DNA from: an uncultured Parvibacter sp.
GTDB lineage: Bacteria > Actinomycetota > Coriobacteriia > Coriobacteriales > Eggerthellaceae
DNA length: 21,023 nt
NCBI GenBank assembly: GCA_910587945.1
Contig: CAJUNI010000015.1
Coordinates: 15,574 to 36,596 of the forward strand
Direction: 5' to 3'
The first letter of the stretch is position 1. Every line of letters starts with the position of its first letter. The notes below the pieces were generated by a model. It saw nothing but the letters and a program-made list of their open reading frames with translations, was not told the DNA's origin and ran no database searches. The translations under genes and the position numbers were made by a program. Below, piece after piece: positions 5,970 to 14,326 of this stretch.

Positions 5970-7781
5970 ATGGCTTCATCAGCAAAGCCTTCAACCACGC
6001 GCCGAACCCTGCACTACTACTGGCAGGTGACGCGCAAGCACGGTGGTCTCTTTGCACTGCTCGTGTTGACCACCATTGGGTTTTGCGGACTTTTATCCTA
6101 CGGCAATCCCTATGTCATGAGTTTGGTGGTGGACCGGATTAGTGCTGCACCAGTAGCGGCTGATCAGGTATTTGTGGTGTTTGGTCCCTATATTGCCGCT
6201 CTCATTCTCATTAACGCGGTGGGCCTTGCCTGTTCAAAGTTGCAGGACTACGCCTTTTGGAAGCTGCAGATTTCTGCTAACTATGATTTAGCCACCATGG
6301 CCTTTGATGCCCTAGCCAATCAGTCCATGACGTTCCATAACAACCGCTTTGGGGGAACCCTGGTTACGCAAACAACGAAGTTCATGAACGGCTATACGCT
6401 CATGATTAACAATATCACCTTCCCGTTCTTGCCGATTTTATGTTCGGTAGTATTTACTTGCAGTTTGCTGGCTCCGGTAGTGCCCTTGTATACCGTGGTG
6501 TTGATGGTCCTATTGGTTATCTATGGTGCAGTGTCCTACCTCATGTACAAGCGCATTTTGCACTTGAATGAGAAGGCGGCAGGAGCGCAAAACCAACTCT
6601 CCGGTGAGCTTTCCGATGCGGTCACCAACATCTTGGCTGTAAAAACCTATGGCCGGGAAGACTATGAGCGTCAGCTCTTCGACCAAGCCAATCAAGAGGT
6701 GGTGCGCCGGGATTCGCAACGGATGCGCTCTTCTCTTACCCGCGGCATCATTACGGCCTTGATTACGCTGGTGGTAATGAGCGTAGTCACCATCTTTATT
6801 ACGGGCGGCAATGCCTGGTTTGGTATTACTCCCGGTACCGTGGTCATTATGTTTACCTACACCTATACGGTAACCAACCAATTCAACTTCATTAATCAAG
6901 GACTGCAGCGGTTCAATCAGGCCTTTGGCGAAGCATCGGGTATGACGGCCGTGCTGGATGAGCCGCGACTGGTGGCTGATAGCCCGGATGCCAAGCCTTT
7001 GGTGGTAGAACTTGGGGATATTCGCTTTTCTTCTCTTAATTTCTGGTACACCGACGGCAATACAAAAACCCAAGTCTTTGATGACTTCAATCTCTCTATT
7101 CCTGCGGGTCAGCGTATTGGTTTAGTGGGAATGTCGGGAGCGGGGAAGACCACGCTCACCAAGCTTCTGCTGCGCTTAGCTGACATCCAAGAAGGGGAGA
7201 TTCTGGTAGATGGACAGAATGTGGCCGAGGTCACCCAGCAAAGCCTTCGTCGTCAAATTGCCTATGTGCCTCAAGAAGCTCTGCTGTTCCATCGCTCCAT
7301 TGCGGAGAATATCTCCTATGGACGGCCCGATGCCACCCGAGAAGAAATCCGAGAAGCGGCTCGTATGGCGAATGCACTGGAATTTATCGAGCAGCTCCCC
7401 CAAAGCTTTGACACCATTACGGGTGAGCGCGGCGTGAAGCTATCCGGCGGTCAGCGCCAGCGTATTGCCATTGCGCGCGCCATGCTCGCCGATGCTCCCA
7501 TTCTGGTTTTGGATGAAGCTACCTCCGCCTTGGATTCCGAAAGTGAGGCAGCCGTGCAAGAGGCCCTGGGACGGCTCATGGAGAATCGCACCGCCATCGT
7601 GGTGGCTCATCGTCTGTCAACGGTGGCCGCCTTGGATCGGATTGTGGTGCTCTCTCACGGAAAGATTGTAGAAGACGGCCCGCATAGCGAACTCGTCGAG
7701 CGCAATGGCGAATATGCCCGCCTCTGGAGTCGCCAAACCGGCGCCTATGAGGAAGTGGAGGAAGAGTCTGCGCGGGCTTAA
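5970..7781 (+). CDS. ABC exporter, fused membrane and ATPase domains
   Basis: 603 residues from ATG 5970, with AAAGGAAG about 5 bases before it. Residues ~20-310 hold about six membrane helices of the type I exporter fold; ~345-590 form the nucleotide-binding domain. Visible motifs are Walker A GMSGAGKT (387-394, Lys393), signature LSGGQRQR (starting at 491), Walker B ILVLDE (Asp515, catalytic Glu516) and the H-loop histidine His547 in VVAHRLST. All catalytic elements are intact. It is a half-transporter (one TMD plus one NBD), and no second half-transporter gene is adjacent, so it probably works as a homodimer. The substrate (lipid, peptide or drug) cannot be read. Its stop overlaps the stop of the convergent helicase gene, and no terminator is evident at this end. 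Confidence 0.92.
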   Translation: MASSAKPSTTRRTLHYYWQVTRKHGGLFALLVLTTIGFCGLLSYGNPYVMSLVVDRISAAPVAADQVFVVFGPYIAALILINAVGLACSKLQDYAFWKLQISANYDLATMAFDALANQSMTFHNNRFGGTLVTQTTKFMNGYTLMINNITFPFLPILCSVVFTCSLLAPVVPLYTVVLMVLLVIYGAVSYLMYKRILHLNEKAAGAQNQLSGELSDAVTNILAVKTYGREDYERQLFDQANQEVVRRDSQRMRSSLTRGIITALITLVVMSVVTIFITGGNAWFGITPGTVVIMFTYTYTVTNQFNFINQGLQRFNQAFGEASGMTAVLDEPRLVADSPDAKPLVVELGDIRFSSLNFWYTDGNTKTQVFDDFNLSIPAGQRIGLVGMSGAGKTTLTKLLLRLADIQEGEILVDGQNVAEVTQQSLRRQIAYVPQEALLFHRSIAENISYGRPDATREEIREAARMANALEFIEQLPQSFDTITGERGVKLSGGQRQRIAIARAMLADAPILVLDEATSALDSESEAAVQEALGRLMENRTAIVVAHRLSTVAALDRIVVLSHGKIVEDGPHSELVERNGEYARLWSRQTGAYEEVEEESARA

Positions 7782-10390
7782 TCCTCCAGCAGGTCTTCAA
7801 TAAATCCGACCTTGAAGTTTTTGAATACCACATCTCCGGATTCCTGGGTTGCATCGAGGTCCACATCGGCCACTATCTGGAAATCCTGATCCCCATCGGG
7901 ATCGTCAAAGATTTGGCGCACCTGCCAGCGATGCTCGGTGGCTTCTGGGCTTTCATCCACAAAGAAATAGCGCGTCGATCGTGCGTCGGCATCGGTGAGC
8001 ACTTGGTCGTGAACGGCGTAATAGTCCTCGAGAGCCTCACTCCAGCGGCGCTCTCCAAAGCCCCACTCTCCGTCGAGGGCTCCGAGGCCAGCAGCATCCT
8101 GCTGAGCTGCCAGCAGAACGCGGGAGAACAGCGCGTTGCGAACGAGAATGGTAAGGCCGTGGCGATCGGTGACCACGGCAGCAGCGTCTTCGGGGGGCGC
8201 CAGAGCGGCGGAGGCTCCGGCACCAGACCATTCGTCCATCAAGCTCGAGTCAGTGGTGCGGACAATAAAGCCCAGCCAGGCAATAATGTCGCTTAAACGC
8301 TCATCCACCGCATCCGGTGGGATGGTGCGGGCCAGTACGCGCCAGAGGTCGGTTAAATAGCGCAGCAGCGTACCTTCGCAGCGGGCGAGGCCATAGCGAC
8401 CCACATAGTCTTTGAATCCACTGGCGGTTTCTATCATGTCGCGCAAAATGGACTTGGGTTCGGGCAGGTAGTCGCGCGCCCATGGAACCCCAATGCAATA
8501 AGTTTCAAAGCTCACCTCAATGAGGTCTTCTAAGGGCTTGGGGTAGGTGATATCCGCGAGACGTTCCATGCGCTCTTCGTACTCGATACCCTCCATTTTC
8601 ATTTCGGCCATGGCGCGATCTTTAGCCTTGCGCTCTTGGGCCCGAAGAATCTGTCGCGGATTCTCCAAGGTGGCTTCAGCGAGGGAGATAACATCCAGCG
8701 CGTAGGTGGGATCTTCCGGATCCAGTAAGTCCAGGGCGGCAAGCAAATAGGGAGAAAGGGGCTGGTCGAGGGCAAAATCCTCGGGGAGGTCAACGGTCAA
8801 CGTGCAATCAATGGCGCCTGACTCATCGCGGCTTTCTATGAGCACGCCGGTATCCAGCAGAGTGGTGAAGATCTCTTCGGCCCGCTGTAACAGCGCCGCT
8901 TTCTCCTCAGGGGATTGCGCAGAGGATTCCACTAGCTGGCGCACCCGGGCGCGGCCATCCCCTCCTTGGGAGGCAAGGCTCAGCACCATGGCGTGGGTCA
9001 TGCGCATGCGCGGATGGAGGGGCTCGGGCTGCGCCTCAATGAGGCGGTTGAACGTATTCTCGTCCCAGGTGACAAAGCCCTCGGGGGGACGTTTCTTGCG
9101 AATCTTGCGCTGCTTCTTAGGATCCCCGCCAGCTTTGATGAGAGCCCGGTGGTTCTCGATTTCGTAATCGGGAGCAAGGGCTACACACAGACCTTCGGTG
9201 TCAAAACCTGCACGTCCCGCGCGTCCGGCAATTTGGTGGAATTCCCGGGCTTTGAGGCGCCGCATACGCTCGCCATCAAACTTGGTGAGTTGGGTGAGTA
9301 CGACCGTATGAATAGGCACATTGATGCCCACCCCCAAGGTATCGGTGCCGCAAATGACGGGCAACAAACCCTGCTGGGCAAGCTTTTCTACTAAGAGGCG
9401 GTAGCGGGGAAGCATGCCCGCATGATGGACCCCTACACCACAACTGAGCAAGCGGTGCAGAACCCGGCCAAAGGCGGTGGTGAAGCGCGTGCCTTTGCAA
9501 GCTTGCTTGATGGCTTCCCGTTGCGCCTTAGTGGCTACCCCATAACTCGCCAGGGCTTGGGCTGAACCAATGGCTGCTTCTTGGGAAAAGTGCACCACAT
9601 AAAGCGGTCCTTCTCCTTGACGAAGGGCTAATTCTACGGTTCCTTCCAAGGTTTCCAGTTCGTAGTTGAAGGATAAGGGTACTGGGCGAGGCGCATTCAT
9701 GATGATGTCCACAGGCCGGGCGGTATCCTCTTCGAGTTTCTGAGCGATGCGAGATACATCGCCTAAGGTAGCGCTCATAAGTAGAAATTGGCTATGGGGA
9801 AGGGTAATGAGCGGCACCTGCCAGGCCCAACCGCGGTCAGGATCGCCGTAGTAATGAAACTCATCAGCAATCACGCAGGCTGCATCACAATCTTCTCCCT
9901 CCCGCAAGGCAAGGTTGGCCAGAATTTCTGCGGTGCAACAGATCACGGGCGCATCGCCGTTTATGGCTCCGTCACCAGTAACCATGCCCACGTTTTCGCG
10001 GCCCAGCGCATCTACCATGGCGAAGAACTTCTCGCTCACCAGTGCTTTGATGGGGGCCGTATAGTAGGCTCGCCGACCGGTGGCTACGGCCATAAAACAA
10101 AACCCTAAGGCCACTAAGGATTTGCCGGACCCGGTGGGCGTTCCCAGAATCACCGAATTCCCAACGGCTAGATCCATGAGCGCATCTTCTTGGTGGGGCC
10201 AGGGTTCGATCGAGCGATCGGCAACCCAGTCCAGAAATACTTCCAATGCGTCGGAGGGACTCAAAAGATCTCCCTCACCAGTTTCTGCCCAGGGCAGGCG
10301 CCAGCCTAAGGATCCCGGCTCGAAGGGATCGTCTTCAAGAGGAGTGGCTTCAAGTTCGATAGGTACTGTATTGGTTTCAGAGGATGTCAT
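7778..10390 (-). CDS. Ski2-like DEAD/DEAH-box helicase with DUF3516-like C-terminal region
   Basis: 870 residues on the minus strand, starting at the ATG complementary to 10388-10390, which has AAGGAA about 8 bases upstream. A longer reading to 10519 adds 43 residues with no ribosome binding site. The first ~45 residues are acidic and Pro-rich. RecA domain 1 has the Q-motif-like PWPHQEDAL, Walker A GTPTGSGKS (Lys90), the DExH box DEFH (176-179) and SAT. Domain 2 has GVGINVPIHT and the arginine-finger motif HQIAGRAGRAG. A basic stretch (KKQRKIRKKRPP) and a long alpha-helical C-terminal half follow; I match this layout to the actinobacterial SF2 helicase family carrying DUF3516. It probably acts in RNA unwinding or turnover in the cytoplasm; the exact role is unknown. 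It is monocistronic here and divergent from the thioredoxin gene. Confidence 0.88.
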   Translation of the reverse strand: MTSSETNTVPIELEATPLEDDPFEPGSLGWRLPWAETGEGDLLSPSDALEVFLDWVADRSIEPWPHQEDALMDLAVGNSVILGTPTGSGKSLVALGFCFMAVATGRRAYYTAPIKALVSEKFFAMVDALGRENVGMVTGDGAINGDAPVICCTAEILANLALREGEDCDAACVIADEFHYYGDPDRGWAWQVPLITLPHSQFLLMSATLGDVSRIAQKLEEDTARPVDIIMNAPRPVPLSFNYELETLEGTVELALRQGEGPLYVVHFSQEAAIGSAQALASYGVATKAQREAIKQACKGTRFTTAFGRVLHRLLSCGVGVHHAGMLPRYRLLVEKLAQQGLLPVICGTDTLGVGINVPIHTVVLTQLTKFDGERMRRLKAREFHQIAGRAGRAGFDTEGLCVALAPDYEIENHRALIKAGGDPKKQRKIRKKRPPEGFVTWDENTFNRLIEAQPEPLHPRMRMTHAMVLSLASQGGDGRARVRQLVESSAQSPEEKAALLQRAEEIFTTLLDTGVLIESRDESGAIDCTLTVDLPEDFALDQPLSPYLLAALDLLDPEDPTYALDVISLAEATLENPRQILRAQERKAKDRAMAEMKMEGIEYEERMERLADITYPKPLEDLIEVSFETYCIGVPWARDYLPEPKSILRDMIETASGFKDYVGRYGLARCEGTLLRYLTDLWRVLARTIPPDAVDERLSDIIAWLGFIVRTTDSSLMDEWSGAGASAALAPPEDAAAVVTDRHGLTILVRNALFSRVLLAAQQDAAGLGALDGEWGFGERRWSEALEDYYAVHDQVLTDADARSTRYFFVDESPEATEHRWQVRQIFDDPDGDQDFQIVADVDLDATQESGDVVFKNFKVGFIEDLLED

Positions 10391-10624
10391 AGGTTTCCTT
10401 GAGAGCGAGGCGGGTGAGGGGGAGCAAGGCACGCAGGAGCGCAAGCTAATGGAGAGCAAGCTGTCGCGCATTTGTTTGTAAGTGACCATTATATGCTCGG
10501 GTGAAAACGCGGCGACCACTGTTTGGTGTCTCTGAGAAACGTTTTTCGGTTGCGCCTAAGGGGGATTTCGCTGGGGTCGTAGAGTGAAGGCAGCAAAACC
10601 CGTTTCAGGATAAGCGGCTTTCAG

Positions 10625-10647
10625 ATTCGCTTGGAGCGAAAGCGAAT
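10625..10647 (+). promoter_or_regulatory. Hairpin in the thioredoxin 5' leader
   Basis: ATTCGCTT (10625-10632) is the exact reverse complement of AAGCGAAT (10640-10647), separated by 7 bases. It lies between the divergent helicase and the AAAGGAG ribosome binding site of the thioredoxin gene. It has no T-run, so it is more likely an operator or a 5' UTR stabiliser than a terminator. Confidence 0.4.
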
Positions 10648-10674
10648 TTCTTAGGATATAAAGGAGATGTCGCT

Positions 10675-10983
10675 ATGGTTGAACAGTTAACGGAAGAGGA
10701 TTTTGACGCAAAAGTCCTTCAAGCCTCGGGCAAGGTAGTGGTGGAGTTTTTTGCAACCTGGTGCCCCCATTGCCAGCGGATGAACCCCATTGTGGCCGAT
10801 GTCGCCCATCGGTTGGAAGGCGAAGCGGCGGTCTATCAGGTTGATGTGGATCGGTGTCCCTCGCTGGCGGCGGAGTATGCACCCCATGGTGTTCCTACCT
10901 TCGTGCTTTTTGACAATGGTACGTTGGTGCAGCGCATGGTGGGCGAACAGCAGGAGCAAAGCCTGTTGAACCTGGCTGCCTGA
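10675..10983 (+). CDS. trxA: Thioredoxin-fold protein with CPHC active site
   Basis: 102 residues, the usual thioredoxin length, with no signal peptide, so it is cytoplasmic. The ATG at 10675 has a near-perfect AAAGGAGATG ribosome binding site. The active site is TWCPHC with Cys30 and Cys33, where canonical thioredoxin has WCGPC. The cis-proline is Pro74 in GVPTF, and the central strand ends in DVDR as usual. A CPHC pair is the motif of the oxidant DsbA and is expected to raise the redox potential relative to CGPC; it also occurs in some actinobacterial and anaerobe thioredoxins. An extra cysteine, Cys61, sits in DRCPSLA where Asx is common. It is probably a thiol-disulfide reductase or isomerase; its partner reductase is not in the window. 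Confidence 0.9.
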   Translation: MVEQLTEEDFDAKVLQASGKVVVEFFATWCPHCQRMNPIVADVAHRLEGEAAVYQVDVDRCPSLAAEYAPHGVPTFVLFDNGTLVQRMVGEQQEQSLLNLAA

Positions 10984-11311
10984 GGACGAAGCGCGCGAAT
11001 CTGCTTCTAGGCAGGGAAGGCTGTAATGGTACCTAGTCCATCCCAAACGCGCTCGACGCGGCAGCGTTACCGGAAGGCAAAGGCCCCGGTTTCGCGGCAG
11101 AAATGCATCACGGGATGCAAACTTTGGCGAAGCGGTACGGAGCATTGCTCCGTACCGCTTTTGCGTAGCGCGACCCCTTAACCCGTTCTCTCTTCCTATG
11201 GAGATCATGAACCCGTAAACCCTCGCTATTAGGTGTACTATAGGTCGTTCATTTTCATTAGTTGTTAGAGACCTACGGGAACTCTGAGTGCGTTAAGGAT
11301 GGTTGGAAGCT
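10984..11311. other. 328-base intergenic region with several hairpins
   Basis: I see no credible protein gene here. Successive short inverted repeats occur at 11048-11060, 11069-11090 (ACCGG/CCGGT) and 11104-11119 (TGCATC/GATGCA around ACGG), followed by a long terminator hairpin at 11130-11162. The remaining ~150 bases before the antiporter gene are AT-richer and should hold its promoter, but I could not fix a convincing -35/-10 pair. Confidence 0.6.
11130..11162 (+). terminator. Intrinsic terminator upstream of antiporter gene
   Basis: A perfect 14-bp stem (11130-11143 with 11147-11160) with a 3-nt loop ends in four T (the last two beyond the stem). It could close the thioredoxin transcript or end a separate leader or small RNA. 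The T-run is short but the stem is very stable. Confidence 0.75.
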
Positions 11312-12661
11312 ATGGAGAAGGGCAATGTGAAGGCACTGCTGCCCATTGGCGTGTTTTTAGTGCTCTACTTAGGGTTGGGCATTCTCTTTGAATACGGTCT
11401 TGGGATCCCTATGGGGTTCTACAACATTCCCATTGTGGTTATCTTCTTGGTCGCGTTGATGGTGGCCTGCTTCCAGAATAAGAATCTAACGTTTGACGAC
11501 AAGCTCGTGATCATGGGACGCGGCATTGGCGATAAAACCATTGTCACTATGATCCTCATCTTCATGGCTGCCGGTGTGTTTGTGGGTACGGTGGGCCGCG
11601 GAAGTGCGGAGTCGGTAGCCTTCTTTATGCTCGATATTATTCCGGCCGAATTCTCGGTAGCGGTTCTGTTTGTGGTGAGTTGTTTTGTGTCGGTATCCAT
11701 GGGTACCTCTGTAGGCACGATTACGCTTATTACTCCCATTGCCGTGGCCGTGGCTACGGCCTCAGGTTACAGCTTGCCGCTCTGCGTGGCATCCGTTATG
11801 GGTGGCGCGATGTTTGGCGACAATCTCTCCTTCATTTCCGACACCACCATCGCTGCCTGTCAGGGTCAAGGGGTAGCCATGAAGGACAAGTTCCGAGAGA
11901 ACTTCAAAATTGCTCTTCCTGCAGCCATTGCCACAGTGGTCGTCATTCTCGTGCTGACCTTGGGCCAGGGCAGCGCTCAGCCCATGCACCAAAGCTACGA
12001 GTTGGTGGAATTGATTCCCTATCTCATCGTGCTCGTGGGCGGCATTATCGGCATCAACGTATTCATCGTGTTGTTGTTAGGCATTGTGTTTGGCTCTCTG
12101 ATTGTGGTGGCTACCGGCACCACCGCCCCCATTGATCTGGTGGCGTCTATGGGAAGCGGCGCTGCGGGTATGTTTGAGACGGCCATGGTGGCTATCTTGG
12201 TAAGTGCCATCTGTGCGCTCATTCGTGAGTATGGCGGGTTCCGGGCGCTGTTGAATGGTATTAAGAGTCTGTTCAAGTCTAAGCGTGGCGGCCAATTAGG
12301 TATGGGTCTTCTGGTATGTGCCATGGACATAGCTACCGCCAATAACACGGTGGCCATTGTTATGGCCAATCCGATTGCCAAAGAGATGTCTGAGACCTAC
12401 GACATCTCGCCGCGCAAAACAGCATCGCTTTTGGATACGTTCTCTTGTGTGTCCCAGGGCATCATCCCTTACGGCGCTCAAATGCTTGTGGCGCTTTCTG
12501 CCTGTGCAGAACTGGGGCAAGTCATCTCGGCATTCCAGGTGATTCCCTTTTTGTTCTACCCGTTCTTGCTGCTCTTAAGCTCCCTCGTGTTCATTTTCCT
12601 CATTCCTGATCGGCGTGGGTTTAATGATGGGTCTCAGGTAGAGGTTCAGCCCCAGTCTTAA
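11312..12661 (+). CDS. nhaC: NhaC-family Na+/H+ antiporter-like membrane protein
   Basis: 449 residues from ATG 11312, with AAGGAT upstream; a TTG at 11303 is also in frame but sits too close to that ribosome binding site. About 11-12 hydrophobic segments are visible. The diagnostic element is GGAMFGDNLSFISDTT around residues 163-178 (Gly169-Asp170 in GDNL), which matches the GDxLSxxSDTT signature of the NhaC family of the ion transporter superfamily. SMGTSVGTITLI and ATANNTVAIV further support the fold. Family members exchange sodium for protons, and some exchange organic acids (malate/lactate type), so the substrate is not certain. The gene stands alone; a weak hairpin follows its stop and the next gene starts 157 bases later. 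Confidence 0.88.
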   Translation: MEKGNVKALLPIGVFLVLYLGLGILFEYGLGIPMGFYNIPIVVIFLVALMVACFQNKNLTFDDKLVIMGRGIGDKTIVTMILIFMAAGVFVGTVGRGSAESVAFFMLDIIPAEFSVAVLFVVSCFVSVSMGTSVGTITLITPIAVAVATASGYSLPLCVASVMGGAMFGDNLSFISDTTIAACQGQGVAMKDKFRENFKIALPAAIATVVVILVLTLGQGSAQPMHQSYELVELIPYLIVLVGGIIGINVFIVLLLGIVFGSLIVVATGTTAPIDLVASMGSGAAGMFETAMVAILVSAICALIREYGGFRALLNGIKSLFKSKRGGQLGMGLLVCAMDIATANNTVAIVMANPIAKEMSETYDISPRKTASLLDTFSCVSQGIIPYGAQMLVALSACAELGQVISAFQVIPFLFYPFLLLLSSLVFIFLIPDRRGFNDGSQVEVQPQS

Positions 12662-12680
12662 AGGCGGTCGGGTTCGCCTT
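12661..12680 (+). terminator. Weak terminator-like hairpin after antiporter gene
   Basis: AAGGCG (12661-12666) pairs with CGCCTT (12675-12680) around an 8-nt loop, starting at the last base of the stop codon. Only CT follows the stem, with no T-run, so termination would be inefficient or need another factor. Confidence 0.3.
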
Positions 12681-12721
12681 CTGGGAGGCAACTCTCTGGG
12701 GTGGCTGCTCTTTGTAGGCTT

Positions 12722-12779
12722 GGCAACAAAGGAAAAGCGATGGGGTTGCCGCCGTCTTCGAATGGCAACTAAACTGCTA
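12722..12779 (+). promoter_or_regulatory. Three-segment complementary repeats in the gshA leader
   Basis: GGCAAC (12722-12727), its complement GTTGCC (12745-12750) and a second GGCAAC (12774-12779) allow two mutually exclusive 6-bp stems ahead of the ligase gene. No T-run follows either stem, so any effect would be on translation or RNA stability. The stems are short and could be chance. Confidence 0.25.
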
Positions 12780-12818
12780 AACTTTTCGCGAAATAAGAGC
12801 GATTACGGGGAGGCAGCC

Positions 12819-14159
12819 ATGCTGCAAATCCAAAACGAAGCGGTCAAAGCGTTATTACTGACCGGCCATTTTGGCCTTGAGAAAGAGAGCCTTCGCATTG
12901 AGCCGGAAGGGTTTTTGGCTCAAACGCCGTGCAACTTTGCCGATGATGTGCACATTGTGCGCGACTTTAGCGAAAACCAGGTAGAGGTTAATACGCCCCC
13001 GGTGGACTCGCCGGAAGAAGCTGTTGCCTCGTTGGAGCATTACAACACCATCGTCCAGCAAACGCTCCATAATCTGCGGGATCGGGAATACCTCTGGCCC
13101 TTTTCCAATCCGCCTTATATTCGTTCTGAGAGAGATATTCCCATTGCGCAATACACCGGAGATGAAGCGGGAAAAACGGAGTATCGCGAATACCTCTCAG
13201 ATCGTTATGGCCGCTACAAGATGGCATTCTCTGGCATTCATTTGAATTACTCATTTTCCGATGAGTTACTCCAAGCCAATTGGGAAGCTAGTGTGGCGTT
13301 AGCTCAAGAGAGCGGGGTCGAGCCTCCAAGCTTTGATGAGCTGCGCGACCAGCTCTATGTAACCTTAGCCAAGCGGAGTGTGGCCTATGGCTGGATTTTG
13401 ACGGCCATAACCGCTGCGAGCCCGGTTATGGACTCATCCTTTGTAGAGAAGGGAAAGATTGGTGGCGAGCTCTTCCAGGGATTGGCCACGGTGCGCTGCT
13501 CGGAGTTGGGATATTGGAATTTCTTCGCGCCAATCTTGCGCTACGACTCAGCGGCGGCCTATGCCGATAGCATCCAGGAATACATTGATCTGGGGCTGAT
13601 TAAATACCCCTCGGAGCTCTACTATCCCATTCGATTGAAGCCGCGCGGCGCCTATGGTCTTGAGGCGCTCAAAGACGGCATCAGCCACATTGAGCTTCGT
13701 ATGATTGACCTCAACCCGCTGGTGCGCGCTGGTATTGATGTGCGGGATGTGCGTTTTTGCCAGCTCTTTTTGGTGTGGCTGGCTTCAACCCCTGATGAGC
13801 CCTTAAGCGTCAAAGACCAGGTGCAAGCAGTGCAGAATTTTAAGAATGCTGCCCACTATGATCTGAAGACGGTAAAAATTGTCACCCCGGACGGGGAGGC
13901 TTTCTCTGTGGTCAAAGCCGCCAAGCGTGTTATTGACTGGATGGAAGAGTTCTACCAGACCATGAATGTAGGGCCAGAAGTCTTTGAGTGCTTGGCCTTT
14001 GAGCGGGAGAAATTTGAGAATCCGGAATGTCGCTACGCCTGGAAGATTCGCCAGGAATACGGCGAAGGATTTGTGGCCCGCGGGGTAGAACTTGCACGAA
14101 AGCGTCAGCGTGAGTATTGCCCGGATGGGGATAGGGTCGCGGAAGCGGAGCGCTTGTAA
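12819..14159 (+). CDS. gshA: Glutamate-cysteine ligase (gamma-glutamylcysteine synthetase)
   Basis: 446 residues from ATG 12819, with GGGGAGG five bases upstream; an earlier in-frame ATG at 12720 has no such site and would add a basic, unconserved 33 residues. The enzyme joins L-Glu and L-Cys using ATP in the cytosol. Visible family landmarks are GLEKESLR (19-26), DFSENQVEVNTP (49-60), SGIHLNYSF, and ELRMIDLNPLVRAGID in the C-terminal half. These match the GshA/GshF-type ligase fold. It ends at about 446 residues, so it lacks the ATP-grasp glutathione synthetase half found in fused GshF, and no gshB lies nearby. It is convergent with rubrerythrin across a bidirectional terminator. Confidence 0.88.
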   Translation: MLQIQNEAVKALLLTGHFGLEKESLRIEPEGFLAQTPCNFADDVHIVRDFSENQVEVNTPPVDSPEEAVASLEHYNTIVQQTLHNLRDREYLWPFSNPPYIRSERDIPIAQYTGDEAGKTEYREYLSDRYGRYKMAFSGIHLNYSFSDELLQANWEASVALAQESGVEPPSFDELRDQLYVTLAKRSVAYGWILTAITAASPVMDSSFVEKGKIGGELFQGLATVRCSELGYWNFFAPILRYDSAAAYADSIQEYIDLGLIKYPSELYYPIRLKPRGAYGLEALKDGISHIELRMIDLNPLVRAGIDVRDVRFCQLFLVWLASTPDEPLSVKDQVQAVQNFKNAAHYDLKTVKIVTPDGEAFSVVKAAKRVIDWMEEFYQTMNVGPEVFECLAFEREKFENPECRYAWKIRQEYGEGFVARGVELARKRQREYCPDGDRVAEAERL

Positions 14160-14246
14160 AGGTAGCGTTGGACTCCAGAGCTCACTAAGTGCTAGATGTA
14201 GGCTGCTGGCAGGCGTTTTGCTGTAGCGATCTTGAAGTAATGAAAG

Positions 14247-14283
14247 AAAACCCCCGAAGCGTGAAGGCTTCGGGGGTTTGTTT
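14247..14283. terminator. Bidirectional intrinsic terminator between gshA and rubrerythrin
   Basis: A perfect 13-bp stem (14248-14260 with 14267-14279) has a 6-nt loop. It is followed by TTTGTTT on the plus strand and by a T-rich run on the minus strand, so it can end both convergent transcripts. Confidence 0.9.
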
Positions 14284-14326
14284 ATCGGAATGGAAAGAAG
14301 TGCAGCGACTTCTTCGCGAGTAGCTC

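Noticed and set aside
10391..10519. A 43-residue N-terminal extension of the minus-strand helicase
   Set aside because: The extension is unconserved and Ser/Cys-rich, and ATG 10390 has a good AAGGAA site at proper distance.
11236..11241. TACTAT as a -10 box for the antiporter gene
   Set aside because: No acceptable -35 element lies 16-18 bases upstream, so I could not support a promoter call.
12721..12790. A tRNA-like segment with TTCGAA between inverted GTTGCC/GGCAAC
   Set aside because: No acceptor, D-arm or anticodon arrangement of proper spacing can be formed.
12720..12818. A longer start of the glutamate-cysteine ligase
   Set aside because: There is no ribosome binding site at 12720, the residues are basic and unconserved, and GGGGAGG stands directly before ATG 12819.
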